A stretch of DNA of 64,000 bases. It comes from Odobenus rosmarus divergens (taxonomy: Eukaryota; Chordata; Mammalia; Carnivora; Odobenidae). The stretch covers positions 698,413-762,412 of the forward strand of contig NW_004451419.1 of NCBI RefSeq assembly GCF_000321225.1, given 5' to 3'. The notes under the pieces are model-generated. The model saw only the letters and a program-made list of their open reading frames with translations, was not told where the DNA came from and searched no databases. The translations under genes were made by a program, and so were the position numbers. The stretch's first letter is position 1; each line of letters starts with the position of its first letter. Positions 35,551 to 45,790 of the stretch are shown in pieces.

Positions 35551-38300
35551 ATGACACAGAGCCTCAAAACCGTTTGTTTGTTTGTTTGTTTTTAGAATTT
35601 CATTCTCCACTGGCCAAGCTCCTACAACTGGCTTCATGATGAAGTTTGCTTTCTCCCTAAGTCCCCACTGATATAGTCCGTCACATTCTTGCTGTTGGAC
35701 TGTGACCAGAGGCAGTTTTCTATAGCATGTCATGATCATCAGAAGCAAGTGTAATGTTCAAACGTCAGGATTGCTGTAATAGGAAAAAGAACAATAATAC
35801 AGTGACGTGAGCCATTGCCTATTCGTGCCTGCCGGTTTCTTATGGAAACCAACAACAAGAACGTTAATAGGTGGCGTACACCCTGCTTTGTGGAAACATC
35901 AGTGGGTGCCATATACCCTGCAGTATATGCAGAGTAGAAATGATACTAGCAGAGTTTAGGTCTGTACATATCCCTGTAAGATGAGCTACGTCTGTTCATC
36001 TGATGAGACTTGCAAGATAGGTTTTCTCCCTCCTCGTGTTAGTGAAGAATCCCCTGGTGTTCAACTATTTTACGCTGTTGAGAACAACTAAGAGAACGGC
36101 TCTAAGATAAGTATTTCCCAACCTTTTCTACTAGCAGGTTTCTGTTAGTGAAATTTTTAAATGTAGACATTACAGGAATACACGTCCAGCCCCTCGGGAG
36201 TTGGCATGCAATCCCTTGCTGATGGAGCAGACGTTTCAAACTGACGTTCTTAAAGATAGTTTTTGGTGTCCGCCTGGGAGATGGCCTTTCAGTACGGGAG
36301 GGTGGGAGGTGGTTGGGGCCTGCCCTGCTAACTAACCGATCTGCGGGCCGGATTTCTGGCCTGAACCCAGACGTTAGAGCGCCTCATAGCTCCTAGGGAA
36401 CCTGACAGGCAATTGTGTTATGAAAGCTGACGTGCTGAATGGACTGCTTTTAACGATATTCTTTACCTGTCTCTTTGTGTTAAAGTGGGAACAAGCGAAG
36501 GAACAGAGTGGAGAGTCAGGGAAGGCGGGAGGGGGACAGCAGGTGGAATAAAATATCGGTGGTTTCATGTGTGGAGCTGATGTAGACTGGGTAACAAGAA
36601 AGGGTTGCACAGAACAAATCTCTTTTGTTCCCTGTCATCTTTAAATGAGTGTCAAAGTAGGCAGGGGGCCTTTGACCGTTAACCGCACAATTTAGCCGGC
36701 CTGTTGTGTCCTGTGGGCCCCACCTCCTTGGAGTTTCTCAGATTAGAAAAGAAGGCCCCAGCCCCTTATAAATGGGCCATCTCTTGTTCTTTGTGTCCAG
36801 ACTGCCCAGTGTGAAATCCACAGTGACGTTAAATGTTTTCTAATGAATAATTCCTGAAAGGAAATGGGGGACTATATGTGTAATGGATTGTAGCGCATTA
36901 AAATGTTTTATTTTGCGCACAAAAATGTTGTCCTTCACAAGCACCATGATTGTTGCCAAAAGGCCTTTGTGACGGACCTGTTTCAATGGATTATCTGCAA
37001 GCGTTTCCATCCCAAATGGGAATCAAAGGCTGCCTTTGGCAAACTAATGTTTTTCAAGATGGCAGCCATGAAACACAGTTAGTATTTAAAGTTGCGGGTT
37101 TTAAAGGAATGTTTGAACTCGGGAGATTTTCTCACTTACTTTCCCCCCTTTTGATTTGAGAAAGTGAAGCGCCCCCCCACCCCCACCCCGACCTCTGTCC
37201 TGTTCTGACGGCCGAATGGTCAGCCTTTACAAGATCCTTGGAGCCTATTTCTTAGAGACAAGCAAGAGGTCCCAGGAATGGGTGGTGGGCACTTTTTCTT
37301 TGGCTAAACTTCATTTTTCTTCTTCTTCTTCTTCTGGATGTGTGTGGATAAACATGAGATTGCGGGGAATTTCAAATGACATCTTGTTGTGATCTTAAGG
37401 AGTTCCCGGTGGGTTTCACTGAGAAAATTATTGGGATTTGAGCAGCTCTTCAATGTCTAAGTACAGGGACCCTTGGGTTTGTGGGCTAGCTCTGATCGGT
37501 TTATAACAAAACTAATGGGAGTTTCTGTGCTTCTTGAATTGGTTTGATGTCTGCTGCAGTTTCAATGCTATTTGGTTGCCAGTTAGCCAGCTACCATGGC
37601 GAGGGTCTGCCCTCTCCCTGCCTCTGTCTCTGGAACTTTACTAATAAGGAGCTAGAGACAGAGCAGCTGAGAGACTCAACTTCTGTGAAAGGTCTAGTTT
37701 TCCAACTTTTGGGTTATCTTCGTAGGAGAGAGGGTAAGCGTGCTTGTTCCCCAGAAAAAAAGTCCCCTTGGCCCTCATGGAGGATGTGTGAAGTGTAGCC
37801 AAAAACATCTGCCGTGTAGCTTTTCTCCACGAGAATGATCATAATGAAGTATCGTTGGAGAAAAGAAACCAATAAACATTCTGCTTCTGTGAATTAGAGA
37901 TGTCAACAGAAGTAGGTCTTGACTGCAAGACTCTGCCCCAAATCCCTGTTAATTGTGAAGCTCTAGACATGCGCCTACCACAGGGTTCTGTGTTGGAGGA
38001 GAAAAAGAAACAAAAACCAACGCTTCTGGAAAGTACCACAGAGAACTGACCTCGTCACTTTTCCAACACACGAATGTAATTCCCGGCTACCGAGTTGTTC
38101 TCTTTTTATTTACCCTATTTATCCACCATCTCTACAAGCTTAACTGAATTTCCACATGAGACAAGACCTCTCAGCAATTTGGCTTCCTCACCTACAATTT
38201 TATAGAGAATAAGTGAATAATGAAAACACGGAATTCCTCACAGGGACTGCTGTGCTATATTCTTTTCCTTGAGAGGGAACACAACAGAATTGGGACATGT
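35551..38300. other. long unique, repeat-poor region
   Basis: About 2.7 kb with only a GTTT microsatellite at 35572-35591 and a CTT run at about 37318-37334. It includes the candidate element at 36660-37150. No exon recognised on either strand, including no FOXN4 exon. Confidence 0.55.
36660..37150. promoter_or_regulatory. candidate conserved non-coding element
   Basis: A run of about 490 bp with no repeat signature and a dense set of developmental-factor-like motifs: ccttataaatggg (about 36762), ttctttgtgtcc (SOX-like, about 36788), gggaatcaaaggctgc (TCF/LEF-like, about 37018) and ttggcaaactaatg (NFI half-site, about 37037). No ORF with coding character except a domainless 69-codon frame at 36950. 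Regulatory role is inference from composition only. Confidence 0.35.
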
Positions 38301-38304
38301 GATG

Positions 38305-38500
38305 TTTTTAAAAGGCTTTTTATTGTGGGATGTAACCCACATACTGAAAAGTGCATAAAATAAATGTGCAGCTTAATTATTATAAGGTACACACCAACCT
38401 AGAACATTCTAGCCCTCCCGAAGCCCTTCATGTGCCTCTTTCACTCTATTTCCTTCATACCCACTTAAAGATAACCACTACTAGGATTTTCATGATCTAT
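38305..38500 (-). mobile_element. LINE-1-like 3' fragment, antisense
   Basis: ggctttttattgtgggatgt, ctgaaaagtgcataaaataa and gtgcagcttaattattataa are typical of antisense LINE-1 3' UTR text. Confidence 0.6.
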
Positions 38501-39430
38501 TTTTGAATCATTTGCTGAGCATTTACAAACAAAACTTACAGCTTTAAAAAAAGAATCAGACTAGTTTCACAAAGTGGAAGCCTCTAGATGAGCATTAGCC
38601 AGCACAGAAATGAGCAGTTATGTCTTAATGTGCATTATGAAAAAAAACTAGCAACCCCAAGGCATCACTGCTTAGATACTATCACTTAGGACAAGATAAA
38701 AGTAGACCCTGTTGTTAATCCTGCCTCGGCGTATGTGCACACGCAAAAATCCAAACTGAAATGTACAGGATTCATTAGTAATTGGGTTTTTTTTAGTGGG
38801 GGGCGGGAGTGCTTGCTTTCTGTTTGAGTTTGGAAAGAGAAAGCAGACATCCAATGGCATTTATTGCTCAGCTACCAAAGGCTTTGTAAGTCTGTCCGTG
38901 AGAATGAGAGCTTTTACCCAAATACTACAAGTCACCAAATAATCATTGGGGAATATCAGGGAAAGCCGTGGGTCCTTGGTTATTTCAACGAGGGAAGGTG
39001 GGGCTCCATTGACTGAGATTTACCGAACCAACATATCCCTGTATTCAATATGGTTTTACAGTCTGAGCTCTAGTTTGAGCCAAAACATCCTCTTTTTTTC
39101 TTCTGAATTTAAATTTTATTATTTAAAAAAAAAAAACAACAAACTTCTATCCACTGTTTTTGGTTTCATTGGTTATATGCAACAGAAACGGTCCTCACTT
39201 ACTCTGAAAAGGAATTACTTTTTTGCTTTTGACCTGAGATGCAGGCAGTGAAGATGGTGTGTCCCCAGTAAACATCACACTGTCACTATGGTCTTTGTAA
39301 AGACTCTCTGCTGATTTGTCTTGCTTTATTCATCTCCACCATTTAGAGACTCCCCAGCCCCTGTGCATTTGGTATGCATCTTTAAATATGGCTATATCCA
39401 TGTGCAGCATGAAACTTTGCTGCTGTTGTT
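38501..39430. other. unassigned sequence
   Basis: No gene. A mononucleotide A tract lies at about 39124-39136. A 101-codon ORF at 38946 has no domain. Confidence 0.4.
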
Positions 39431-39431
39431 G

Positions 39432-39633
39432 TTTTTAAAAGATTTAGTTATTTATATGAGAATGTGCATCGATGAGGGGAGGGGCAGAGGGAGAGACAGA
39501 ATCCACAAGCAAACTCCTTGCTGAGCGTGGAGCCTGACATGGGGCTTTATCCCAGGACCCTGACCCTGAGATCATGACCTGAGCCAAAACCAAGAGTCGG
39601 CTGCTCAACTGACTGAGCCCCCCAGGCATCCCC
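39432..39633 (-). mobile_element. CanSINE, antisense, diverged
   Basis: tttttaaaagatttagttat to ctgactgagccccccaggca. It carries an internal duplication of ccctga (ggaccctgaccctgagatc). Confidence 0.9.
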
Positions 39634-40790
39634 ATGCAGTTTTGTTTTGCATGTGAATTAACTGCTCGTGAGTTACATTTGTTTCTTTTCTCTTCATAAT
39701 GCATTTAATATCTTTCCACAATGCTGCGAGACTGTTCCCTAGGTGCCTCTCCCATGCTTACCCAGTCCCTAGTGGTAGACACTGAAGTTGCCTCCGAGCT
39801 CAGATGTCGGCAATGGCCATTTTCCTTCTTTACACGTCTGTGGCCAAGATCTAAATGCCCGGAGAGCGCAATCGGGAAGCCTGAGCAGTGTCTGCCACCT
39901 CCTCCTGGCTAGAGATGGGAACGTCTTGTCGGACTGTCCTACCTGAGACCTTCCAGTCGGGAAGAGATTATACCTCTGGGGCAAGTCAGAGGAGGAGCTA
40001 CAGGTGCTGGGAGGGCAAACACTGTTATCGAGCATCACAGTAGGAAAAAGAAGTAAGAATTCTCTCAGGCTCACTGTGTGACCAGTTAGTGGGGAAAGTA
40101 GATACACATAGAAATGGGAATCCAGTCTCTGCACGTGCCACCTCCCCCCCCCCTCCTGTAACTGTGTCTCGCCCCTGTCCCAGTCCAGTCTGGGTCCATA
40201 AGCATCCGTATGCATACATATTTTGTAATCATAGGGCACTTGAACATTTGTATTCTGTTGCCCTCACTTAAAAGGGAGAAAACATTGGTTACATAATCTT
40301 CATAAGCATTATTTTAACACATGACAATGTTGCCTTTCTAAGGGATCATCAAAACTTACAATGCTACTCATGGTACATTTGGTTGCAATTTCATCTCGGC
40401 CTTGCTGGTATTGTGTATTATTGTTTCCCTGGCCATTTTGCAGTAATAACATGGTGCTGTTACAGTTTTCCTCTGTATGAATTTAATTGATACCGATGTT
40501 GAGGACCAAAAGGCAATCTTTGGCCAGTGTTCCAGGAACTGAACTGGCAAAAGCAACAATACAGCTCAACCCGGGGCATGTTTCCTTGTTCTAATTTTGT
40601 TGCCAAACTGAAAATACTTCTCGGGCAGATGATGGTATCTAGGCAAAACCAAAGTAGACCAAGCTTCTATCTAGAAAGATGGTTTTGGGATGTTCTTCTG
40701 AGTCCTTTTCTTCCATTTCTTCCTTACCTGGGGCATCCAGAGTCTCCCTGGAGATAGCGTGGAGCTGGGTGGAGGGCGTCCAGAGTCAAG
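39634..40790. other. unique intergenic sequence
   Basis: No repeat recognised. A 156-codon ORF on the minus strand (39769-40239) overlaps a 60-codon and a 63-codon ORF on the other strand and shows no domain; not called. Confidence 0.5.
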
Positions 40791-40794
40791 TGGT

Positions 40795-40985
40795 TGGAAT
40801 GAATCCTGCCTTCCTCATTTACCCCCTCTGGGTCTTGGATAGTTTAGCACAAGTTTTCCCTTGAAAAATCGAGGTACCAGCGCTTAGCTCACAGGAGGGA
40901 GCTTTGCGAGGATTAAAGGGGATGAGACCATCAACATGATTGAGGCTGTGGGCCTGGTGCCAACACGTGGGGAGCATTTGTGACC
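40795..40985 (+). mobile_element. MIR fragment
   Basis: ttcctcatttaccccctctg, gctttgcgaggattaaaggg and atgagaccatcaacatgatt follow the 3' half of MIR in sense. Confidence 0.6.
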
Positions 40986-41786
40986 CATCAGTCATGATAG
41001 GAGGGGGATGAGCTGCTTCTGTGGGCCTCCCCATCACCCAGACGTGCCTTCCCAGAACTTGTCATGCTTTTTCTTTTCAATTCGCTGCTTTTGCCAAAAC
41101 TTCTTAAAACTGCATCCCATCCACCTTCATTTAAGCACTACCGTTTAGCTCAAAGCAAAAGGATCCAGAGACGAATTTCTTTTTTCAACCTAAAAATTTT
41201 TTTTTGTTTCAAATTTGTATTTAAATTTGAGAGATGAATTTTTAGCCAGTGCTAAAGTTTATCCAAGATACAGAAAGGTTCAGAGAAGTTGGGGGAGTCT
41301 CTTTTCTACAGCCCTCAAGTCTAGCCATGTAGGGATCCTTGAAACTGCTCTAGGACTGGCTTAAGACCCATTGCAGCTGGGAGTTTTATCTTGTGGTTGA
41401 AGTAGAAGAGCAAACCTCAAGATTCCAGAATAATCTCCTGGCCATAGCTCTGGATGCAGGCCAAATGTGTTTGTTTTTTTTCACTCAAATGCAGCTAAAC
41501 CTAATTATAAATTCAAAGGGAAAAAGTACAATGTTGAGCATTGAAACAGAGAACACTTGTATTTGCTACATAAGAGCCCAATTTGAATAGGGAAAGAGGG
41601 ATGAGTTTGAAGTGACAGATGTGGGTTGAATCTGGGGCTCTGCCCCTTACCGGCTATAGAAAGTTAGTCATTTCTCACTATTATTATGTCTTTCCGTATT
41701 TTATTATCTACTACTTCCAGAGGAGGGGCTCAGTTTTATTTGGTGACACATCTGTAGTTGCCTCCTATCCTTAGGACAAATCTATG
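40986..41786. other. unassigned sequence
   Basis: Contains a weak MIR-like stretch at about 41610-41680 (gtgggttgaatctggggctc). No gene. Confidence 0.4.
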
Positions 41787-41800
41787 AAAGAAATATTATG

Positions 41801-41992
41801 GGTGCCTGGGTGGCTCAGTTGGTTAAGCGACTGCCTTCGGCTCAGGTCATGATCCTGGAGTCCCGGGATCGAGTCCCACATCGGGCTCCCTGCTCAGCAG
41901 GGAGTCTGCTTCTCCCTCTGACCCTCTTCCCTCTCGTGCTCTCTCTCTCTCACTCTCTCTCTCTCAAATAAATAAAAAATCTTAAAAAAAAA
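41801..41992 (+). mobile_element. CanSINE, young
   Basis: Perfect 14-bp duplication aaagaaatattatg at 41787-41800 and 41993-42006. Near-consensus, with a regular CT segment. Confidence 0.97.
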
Positions 41993-42171
41993 AAAGAAAT
42001 ATTATGACCCCACTTAGAAATGAGAAACAATTTTATTATTTAGTTTCCAGGAACAAAAGCCCAGACAAGTGAGCTTGAGTTTATTTTATTATAGATCACA
42101 AACTCCAAAGGATGCAAGAAGAAGTAAATAGTGCCGGAGTCCTAGACCATATAAAGGAAAATTTCCATTTT

Positions 42172-42356
42172 TTAAAAGATTTTTATTTAGAGAAAGAGCA
42201 TGAGCTGGGGGGAGGGGCCGAGGGGGAGAGAGAGAGAGAATCCCAAGCGGATTCCCCACTGAGAGCGGAGCCAGATGTGGGACTCGACCCTGAGACCCTG
42301 ACCTGAGCCGAAATCGAGAGTCGGATGCTTAACTCATGGAGCCACCCAGGCACCCC
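42172..42356 (-). mobile_element. CanSINE, antisense
   Basis: tttaaaagatttttatttag to ggagccacccaggcacccc, with flanks aaggaaaatttccatttt and aaggaaaaattcatttt as a decayed target duplication. Confidence 0.93.
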
Positions 42357-42394
42357 AAGGAAAAATTCATTTTCATATAGTAAACTTCATCAGG

Positions 42395-43360
42395 TATTTC
42401 TCTGCAGGAAAAAACTGGGTAAGCAAAATCAAAAGACAAATGACAAACTGGGAAAAATATTCCCAGCATGTGGCAAAGGGCTAATTTCCTAATTTCACAA
42501 AGAGGTCATTCAAATAAAAGACAAAAATAAGTTCCTTATTAGAATCTAAGGAAGATATGAGTGGGCAGATGATAGAAAAAGAAATCCAAAGCCCAATAAA
42601 CATGCAAATATTAAAAACTCCATAAACTTGCAAAAAGATGGCCCCACCTGCTTGCAATTCACAAAATGCTCCCATCCCCAGCTATGTGGTGACCGTGAAA
42701 AAGATCCATAGAGCAGTATTGGAGAGAGTTGGGGGGAAAACTGCATTTTCATATCCACTTTGTTGAAGGGGAAGTTGGAGTGATCTTTCTGATGCATGTT
42801 TGCTAAGCTGGCTCTCCAAATTGTCTTTTGATTCAGCAATTCCTCCACTGTAAAAACTTCCTACTGGTTGTCTCACAAAAAAAAAAAAAAAAAAAAACAA
42901 GTTGCAACTGACAGGATGCCCATGACAAATGGTCTGTGACGCCAAAAACTAAAAATAACCTAATGTCCATCTGTAAGAATGTCAGCTCCCTCAAGGTCAA
43001 GGCTATTTTTCTGGCCTGTTCATTGACGCATCTCAAGTGAAGCATCTAGAACGGGACTTGACACATAAAAAAATGAACTCCATGAATGCTGGTGGATAAT
43101 TGAAGGTAGTAAACAATGAGTATGCAGTCATTAAAAAAATAAATAAGGTCGTTCTTGTGGATATTAAAATCTATCTAGATATATTAAGTGAGAAAAAAGT
43201 AAGAGGCAGAATGCCATGTAGTACACGGTTCTGTCTGTGTAAATAGAAAAATGTTATAGATGTGCAAATGTTCAAGAAGGACAACAGTAAACCTGTGGGG
43301 AGAGGAACTGAGGTTTTAAAAAGATGAGAAAGTGTTATTTATTTGGGGGGACTCTTCGAC
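42395..43360 (+). mobile_element. LINE-1 3' portion, sense
   Basis: gacaaactgggaaaaatatt, gggctaatttcctaatttca and caaaaagatggccccacctg give the ORF2 C-terminal region; the part up to 43360 looks like its 3' UTR. An A run lies at 42879-42897. The homeobox retrocopy lies immediately downstream. Confidence 0.7.
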
Positions 43361-43363
43361 ATT

Positions 43364-43380
43364 TAAAAAATGAGTGACCC
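43364..43380 (+). repeat. target-site duplication, left copy, of the homeobox retrocopy
   Basis: taaaaaatgagtgaccc, identical to 44420-44436. The TT/AAAA junction is the usual cutting preference of the LINE-1 endonuclease. Confidence 0.9.
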
Positions 43381-43421
43381 GCTTGACACCGGACCAGAGC
43401 ATGGGGACCCAGCTCGATGGG

Positions 43422-43958
43422 ATGGCAGGCACAGGGGACCTTCCTAAAGGAAAGGATCAGAAACATTCACAAAGGAAACGGACCATGTTCACTGAGAAAC
43501 AACTGGCAGATTTAGAATTCTTGTTCAGCAAGAACCCATACCCCGCTCCCAGCCTTCAGAAAGAAATGGCCTCGAAACTGGAGATACATCCCACCGTACT
43601 GCAGGTTTGGTTCAAGAACCACAGAGCAAAAGTCAAGAAAACCAAACAACAGCAATTAGCTGGGGTGGAAGTCAGGACCAGCTCTTCCAAGAGACACACG
43701 GATGCCGCTCCAGGAGCCCCCGATGGTGCCTACCCTGCTTCCCTAGTTTATACAGATCACCCCATACCTTCCTTCCAACTCAGCATATGCTCCAATTTTA
43801 AGGCGCTCTCAGACCATTCTTCTGGCCACAAAATAGTCCATTTCAGCTGCTGCCGAGATCCTAACATCTACTCCCTATGTCCCGTTACGGAATCCCAAAT
43901 TCTTTCCACAAGCTTCACTGCTAATTCTTTGGGTTCTTCATCTCCACAAAGAACTTAG
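43422..43958 (+). CDS. DPRX: DPRX-like divergent paired-related homeobox retrogene, intact ORF
   Basis: The uninterrupted 178-codon ORF is close in length to human DPRX (about 190 residues). Residues 16-75 form a complete homeodomain: Arg5 and Phe8 (homeodomain numbering), Leu16, Phe20, and helix 3 with Trp48, Phe49, Lys50, Asn51 and Arg53 in the motif VWFKNHRAK. Lys50 predicts a TAATCC-type DNA preference, and the His at position 52 is a DPRX hallmark. The C-terminal part keeps DPRX-like text (IVHFSCCRDPNIYSLCPV). DPRX is one of the rapidly evolving eutherian homeobox genes expressed in the early embryo; the parental gene has introns and this copy has none, so it is a retrocopy. Start chosen at 43422 (MAGTGDLPKG) because it aligns with the known N-terminus; an in-frame ATG at 43374 would add 16 residues but lies in the target-site duplication. 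Expression is unknown; it may be an unexpressed retropseudogene that has kept its frame. Confidence 0.8.
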   Translation: MAGTGDLPKGKDQKHSQRKRTMFTEKQLADLEFLFSKNPYPAPSLQKEMASKLEIHPTVLQVWFKNHRAKVKKTKQQQLAGVEVRTSSSKRHTDAAPGAPDGAYPASLVYTDHPIPSFQLSICSNFKALSDHSSGHKIVHFSCCRDPNIYSLCPVTESQILSTSFTANSLGSSSPQRT

Positions 43959-44239
43959 TGAGCAAAGCCAGACACAAAAGGTCACCTACTGTAACGATTC
44001 GCAATGATTCCAGACAAGAGAGAGAGTCAGGATCTACGCAACATGGAGGCGTTTCAGAAACGGGCTTCGTGAAAAATAAAAAAGACCCACAAGTGCCCGT
44101 GGGGTGGAACTGAGTGGCAAGAGTCACTCAACAAACTATTGCGATGGGGATGTTTCATGTTGTAATTCGGATGGCAGGAACCTGCATGTATAAATTCATC
44201 CAAAGACACAGAACTGTAATATTGTATAACATACACCAC

Positions 44240-44254
44240 AAAAAAAAAAAAAAA
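44240..44254 (+). repeat. internal A15 tract (probable original mRNA poly-A)
   Basis: Marks the junction between the DPRX-like 3' UTR and the LINE-1-like 3' end. No good AATAAA stands 10-30 bases upstream; the nearest is at 44075-44080, and a variant tataaa lies near 44188. Confidence 0.75.
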
Positions 44255-44419
44255 TCATGTGACAGGACGGAAGCATCAGCTAATGCCACTGGCAGTAACC
44301 ATTTTGCAATATATAAATGTATCAAATCAACACATCATACACCTTACACTTGTATCTCAGTAAAGCTGGAGACAATTTTTAAAGTATATCTCAATAAATA
44401 TATACAATGAGAAAAAAAA
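44255..44419 (+). mobile_element. LINE-1 3' terminus fused to the retrocopy
   Basis: tcatgtgacaggacggaagc, accattttgcaatatataaa and tatctcaataaata follow the consensus order of an old LINE-1 3' UTR end, including AATAAA and an A tail. It has no separate target-site duplication of its own. Confidence 0.65.
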
Positions 44420-44436
44420 TAAAAAATGAGTGACCC
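44420..44436 (+). repeat. target-site duplication, right copy
   Basis: taaaaaatgagtgaccc, exact match to 43364-43380; directly abuts the A tail on its left and a CanSINE on its right. Confidence 0.9.
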
Positions 44437-44650
44437 AGGTGCCCCATATCTGTACAATCAGTTAGGCATTCAATGCCTGATTTCGGTTCGAGTCATGATC
44501 TCAGAGTCGTGAGATCGAATCCCACATCAGGCTCCACGCTCAGCGGGGAGTCTGCTTGAGATTCTCTCTCCCCCTACCCCTCCCCCCCACTGGCCCCTGC
44601 AAGCGTGCTCTCTCTCTGTCTCAAATAAATAAAAATCTTTAAAAAAATTG
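44437..44650 (+). mobile_element. CanSINE, diverged head
   Basis: The body is clear (gagtcatgatctcagagtcg, gctccacgctcagcggggag, tctcaaataaataaaaatct) but the first 20-30 bases are atypical (aggtgccccatatctgtaca). Confidence 0.9.
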
Positions 44651-44925
44651 TACAGACCTACCAATCTGTACCGCCAATCCATGTCCTTGCATCTATGTGG
44701 GCTAGCATGGCCAGCATCACTGTGTTCATAACCTTGCAATTCTTACACCCCCGTGGTAAAAAGAATGGAGCCTCTTAGATGTCCCCAGCTGGATTCTGTC
44801 TCCTCATTTAGGTCTATTCGCCTTGCCAGGGAAGAGCCATGCCCTGGCCCACCTGTAACCAGTTCAATTCACCTCTTCAGCAGGAGTGGGAAGGAAGCAG
44901 ATTCCCCTGGACGAGACTGTAGGTG
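44651..44925. other. unassigned sequence
   Basis: No gene or clear repeat. Confidence 0.4.
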
Positions 44926-44929
44926 GGGA

Positions 44930-45220
44930 GGCAATTCTTGTCAGCCCTACCATGCTGAGGTTCAAAAGGGGCAATGACATGGTCAAAGTCACACAACTAC
45001 ACAGCAGTGGGTCTAGCCTATAGACTGATCCAAAGCCTGAGTCCTTTCTACAACCCGTCACTTAACTTCTGTTTCGACTTTCACCAAGGGAGAAAAATAC
45101 CTTCTATGGGATGAGTTGTCATGGATATTTCATGAGATTGATATTTGTAAACAGCCCAGGTACCGTGCACCGTGGGTAGTACATGCTCAGTAAATGGAAA
45201 GGGCTATTACCCACATCAAT
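44930..45220. mobile_element. MIR-related fragments
   Basis: gaggttcaaaaggggcaatg then catggtcaaagtcacacaac reads as antisense MIR; the following gatatttgtaaacagcccag and tagtacatgctcagtaaatg read as a sense MIR 3' part. Possibly two adjoining pieces. Confidence 0.55.
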
Positions 45221-45360
45221 ATATTTTATTGGCAGGAGGAATACATTTGGGTAAACCCATGTTGATTATCTTTCTGTAAACTGTGTTATCTCCCAGACCA
45301 ATGGCTTTAACTGCAATGCTGTCTCTTTGAATTCTCTAGATGTTTTATTTCTTTCTTTTC

Positions 45361-45560
45361 TTTTTTTTTTTTTTACAGATTTTATTTATTTATTTGAGAG
45401 AAAGAGCTAGAGAGCACAAGCAGTGAGAGCAAGAGAGGGAGAGGGAGAAGCAGGCTCCCCACTGAGCAGGGAGCCTGATGTGGGGCTTGATCCCAGGACA
45501 CTGGGATCATGACCTGAGCAGGAAGCAGATGCTTAACTGACTGAGCCACCCAGGCACCCT
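45361..45560 (-). mobile_element. CanSINE, antisense
   Basis: T tract, acagattttatttatttatt, gagcagggagcctgatgtgg, and close in ctgagccacccaggcaccct. Confidence 0.93.
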
Positions 45561-45609
45561 CTGGATTGTTTCTAATCTATACAAGGTACAGGACTGGCAT
45601 AAAATTCTA

Positions 45610-45790
45610 ATTCACTCAAATTTACTGAGCATCTCTTATGTGGCAAGAATGAACTAGAAGCTGGGGATACAACAATGCATAAGATTTATTCTTGAAAGGC
45701 TTCTAGAAAGGGTCAGCCTAAGATCCAAGAAATCATGTAATTAACTGCAAGTTGTAGAAAGTCCTATAAAAATGGGGTGCAGAGATCTCG
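45610..45790 (-). mobile_element. L2-like fragment, antisense
   Basis: ttactgagcatctcttatgt and agaagctggggatacaacaa match the antisense L2 3' end. Confidence 0.55.

Larger units (their letters stand above)
43381..44419 (+). mobile_element. LINE-1-mobilised retrocopy unit: DPRX-like cDNA joined to a LINE-1 3' end
   Basis: The unit is 1039 bp, lies between perfect 17-bp direct repeats, and ends in A8 preceded by AATAAA (44393-44398). It has two parts. Bases 43381-44254 are intronless DPRX-like cDNA with a 3' UTR that closes in A15 (44240-44254). Bases 44255-44419 read as a 5'-truncated LINE-1 3' end (accattttgcaatatataaa, caaatcaacacatcatacac, ctcagtaaagctgg). This is the layout expected when reverse transcriptase starts on LINE-1 RNA and switches template to an mRNA tail. 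An alternative is second-round copying of an older retrocopy with adjoining LINE-1 sequence. Confidence 0.8.

Noticed and set aside
34250..38300. FOXN4 exon or promoter
   Set aside because: FOXN4 is expected nearby from mammalian synteny, but no forkhead text or FOXN4 N-terminal text was found on either strand.
39769..40239. 156-codon minus-strand ORF
   Set aside because: No recognisable domain, overlapped by other ORFs on both strands, and no sign of splicing or of a retrocopy (no tail or target duplication).
43607..43801. 64-codon ORF inside the homeobox gene
   Set aside because: A shadow in another frame of the DPRX-like coding sequence.
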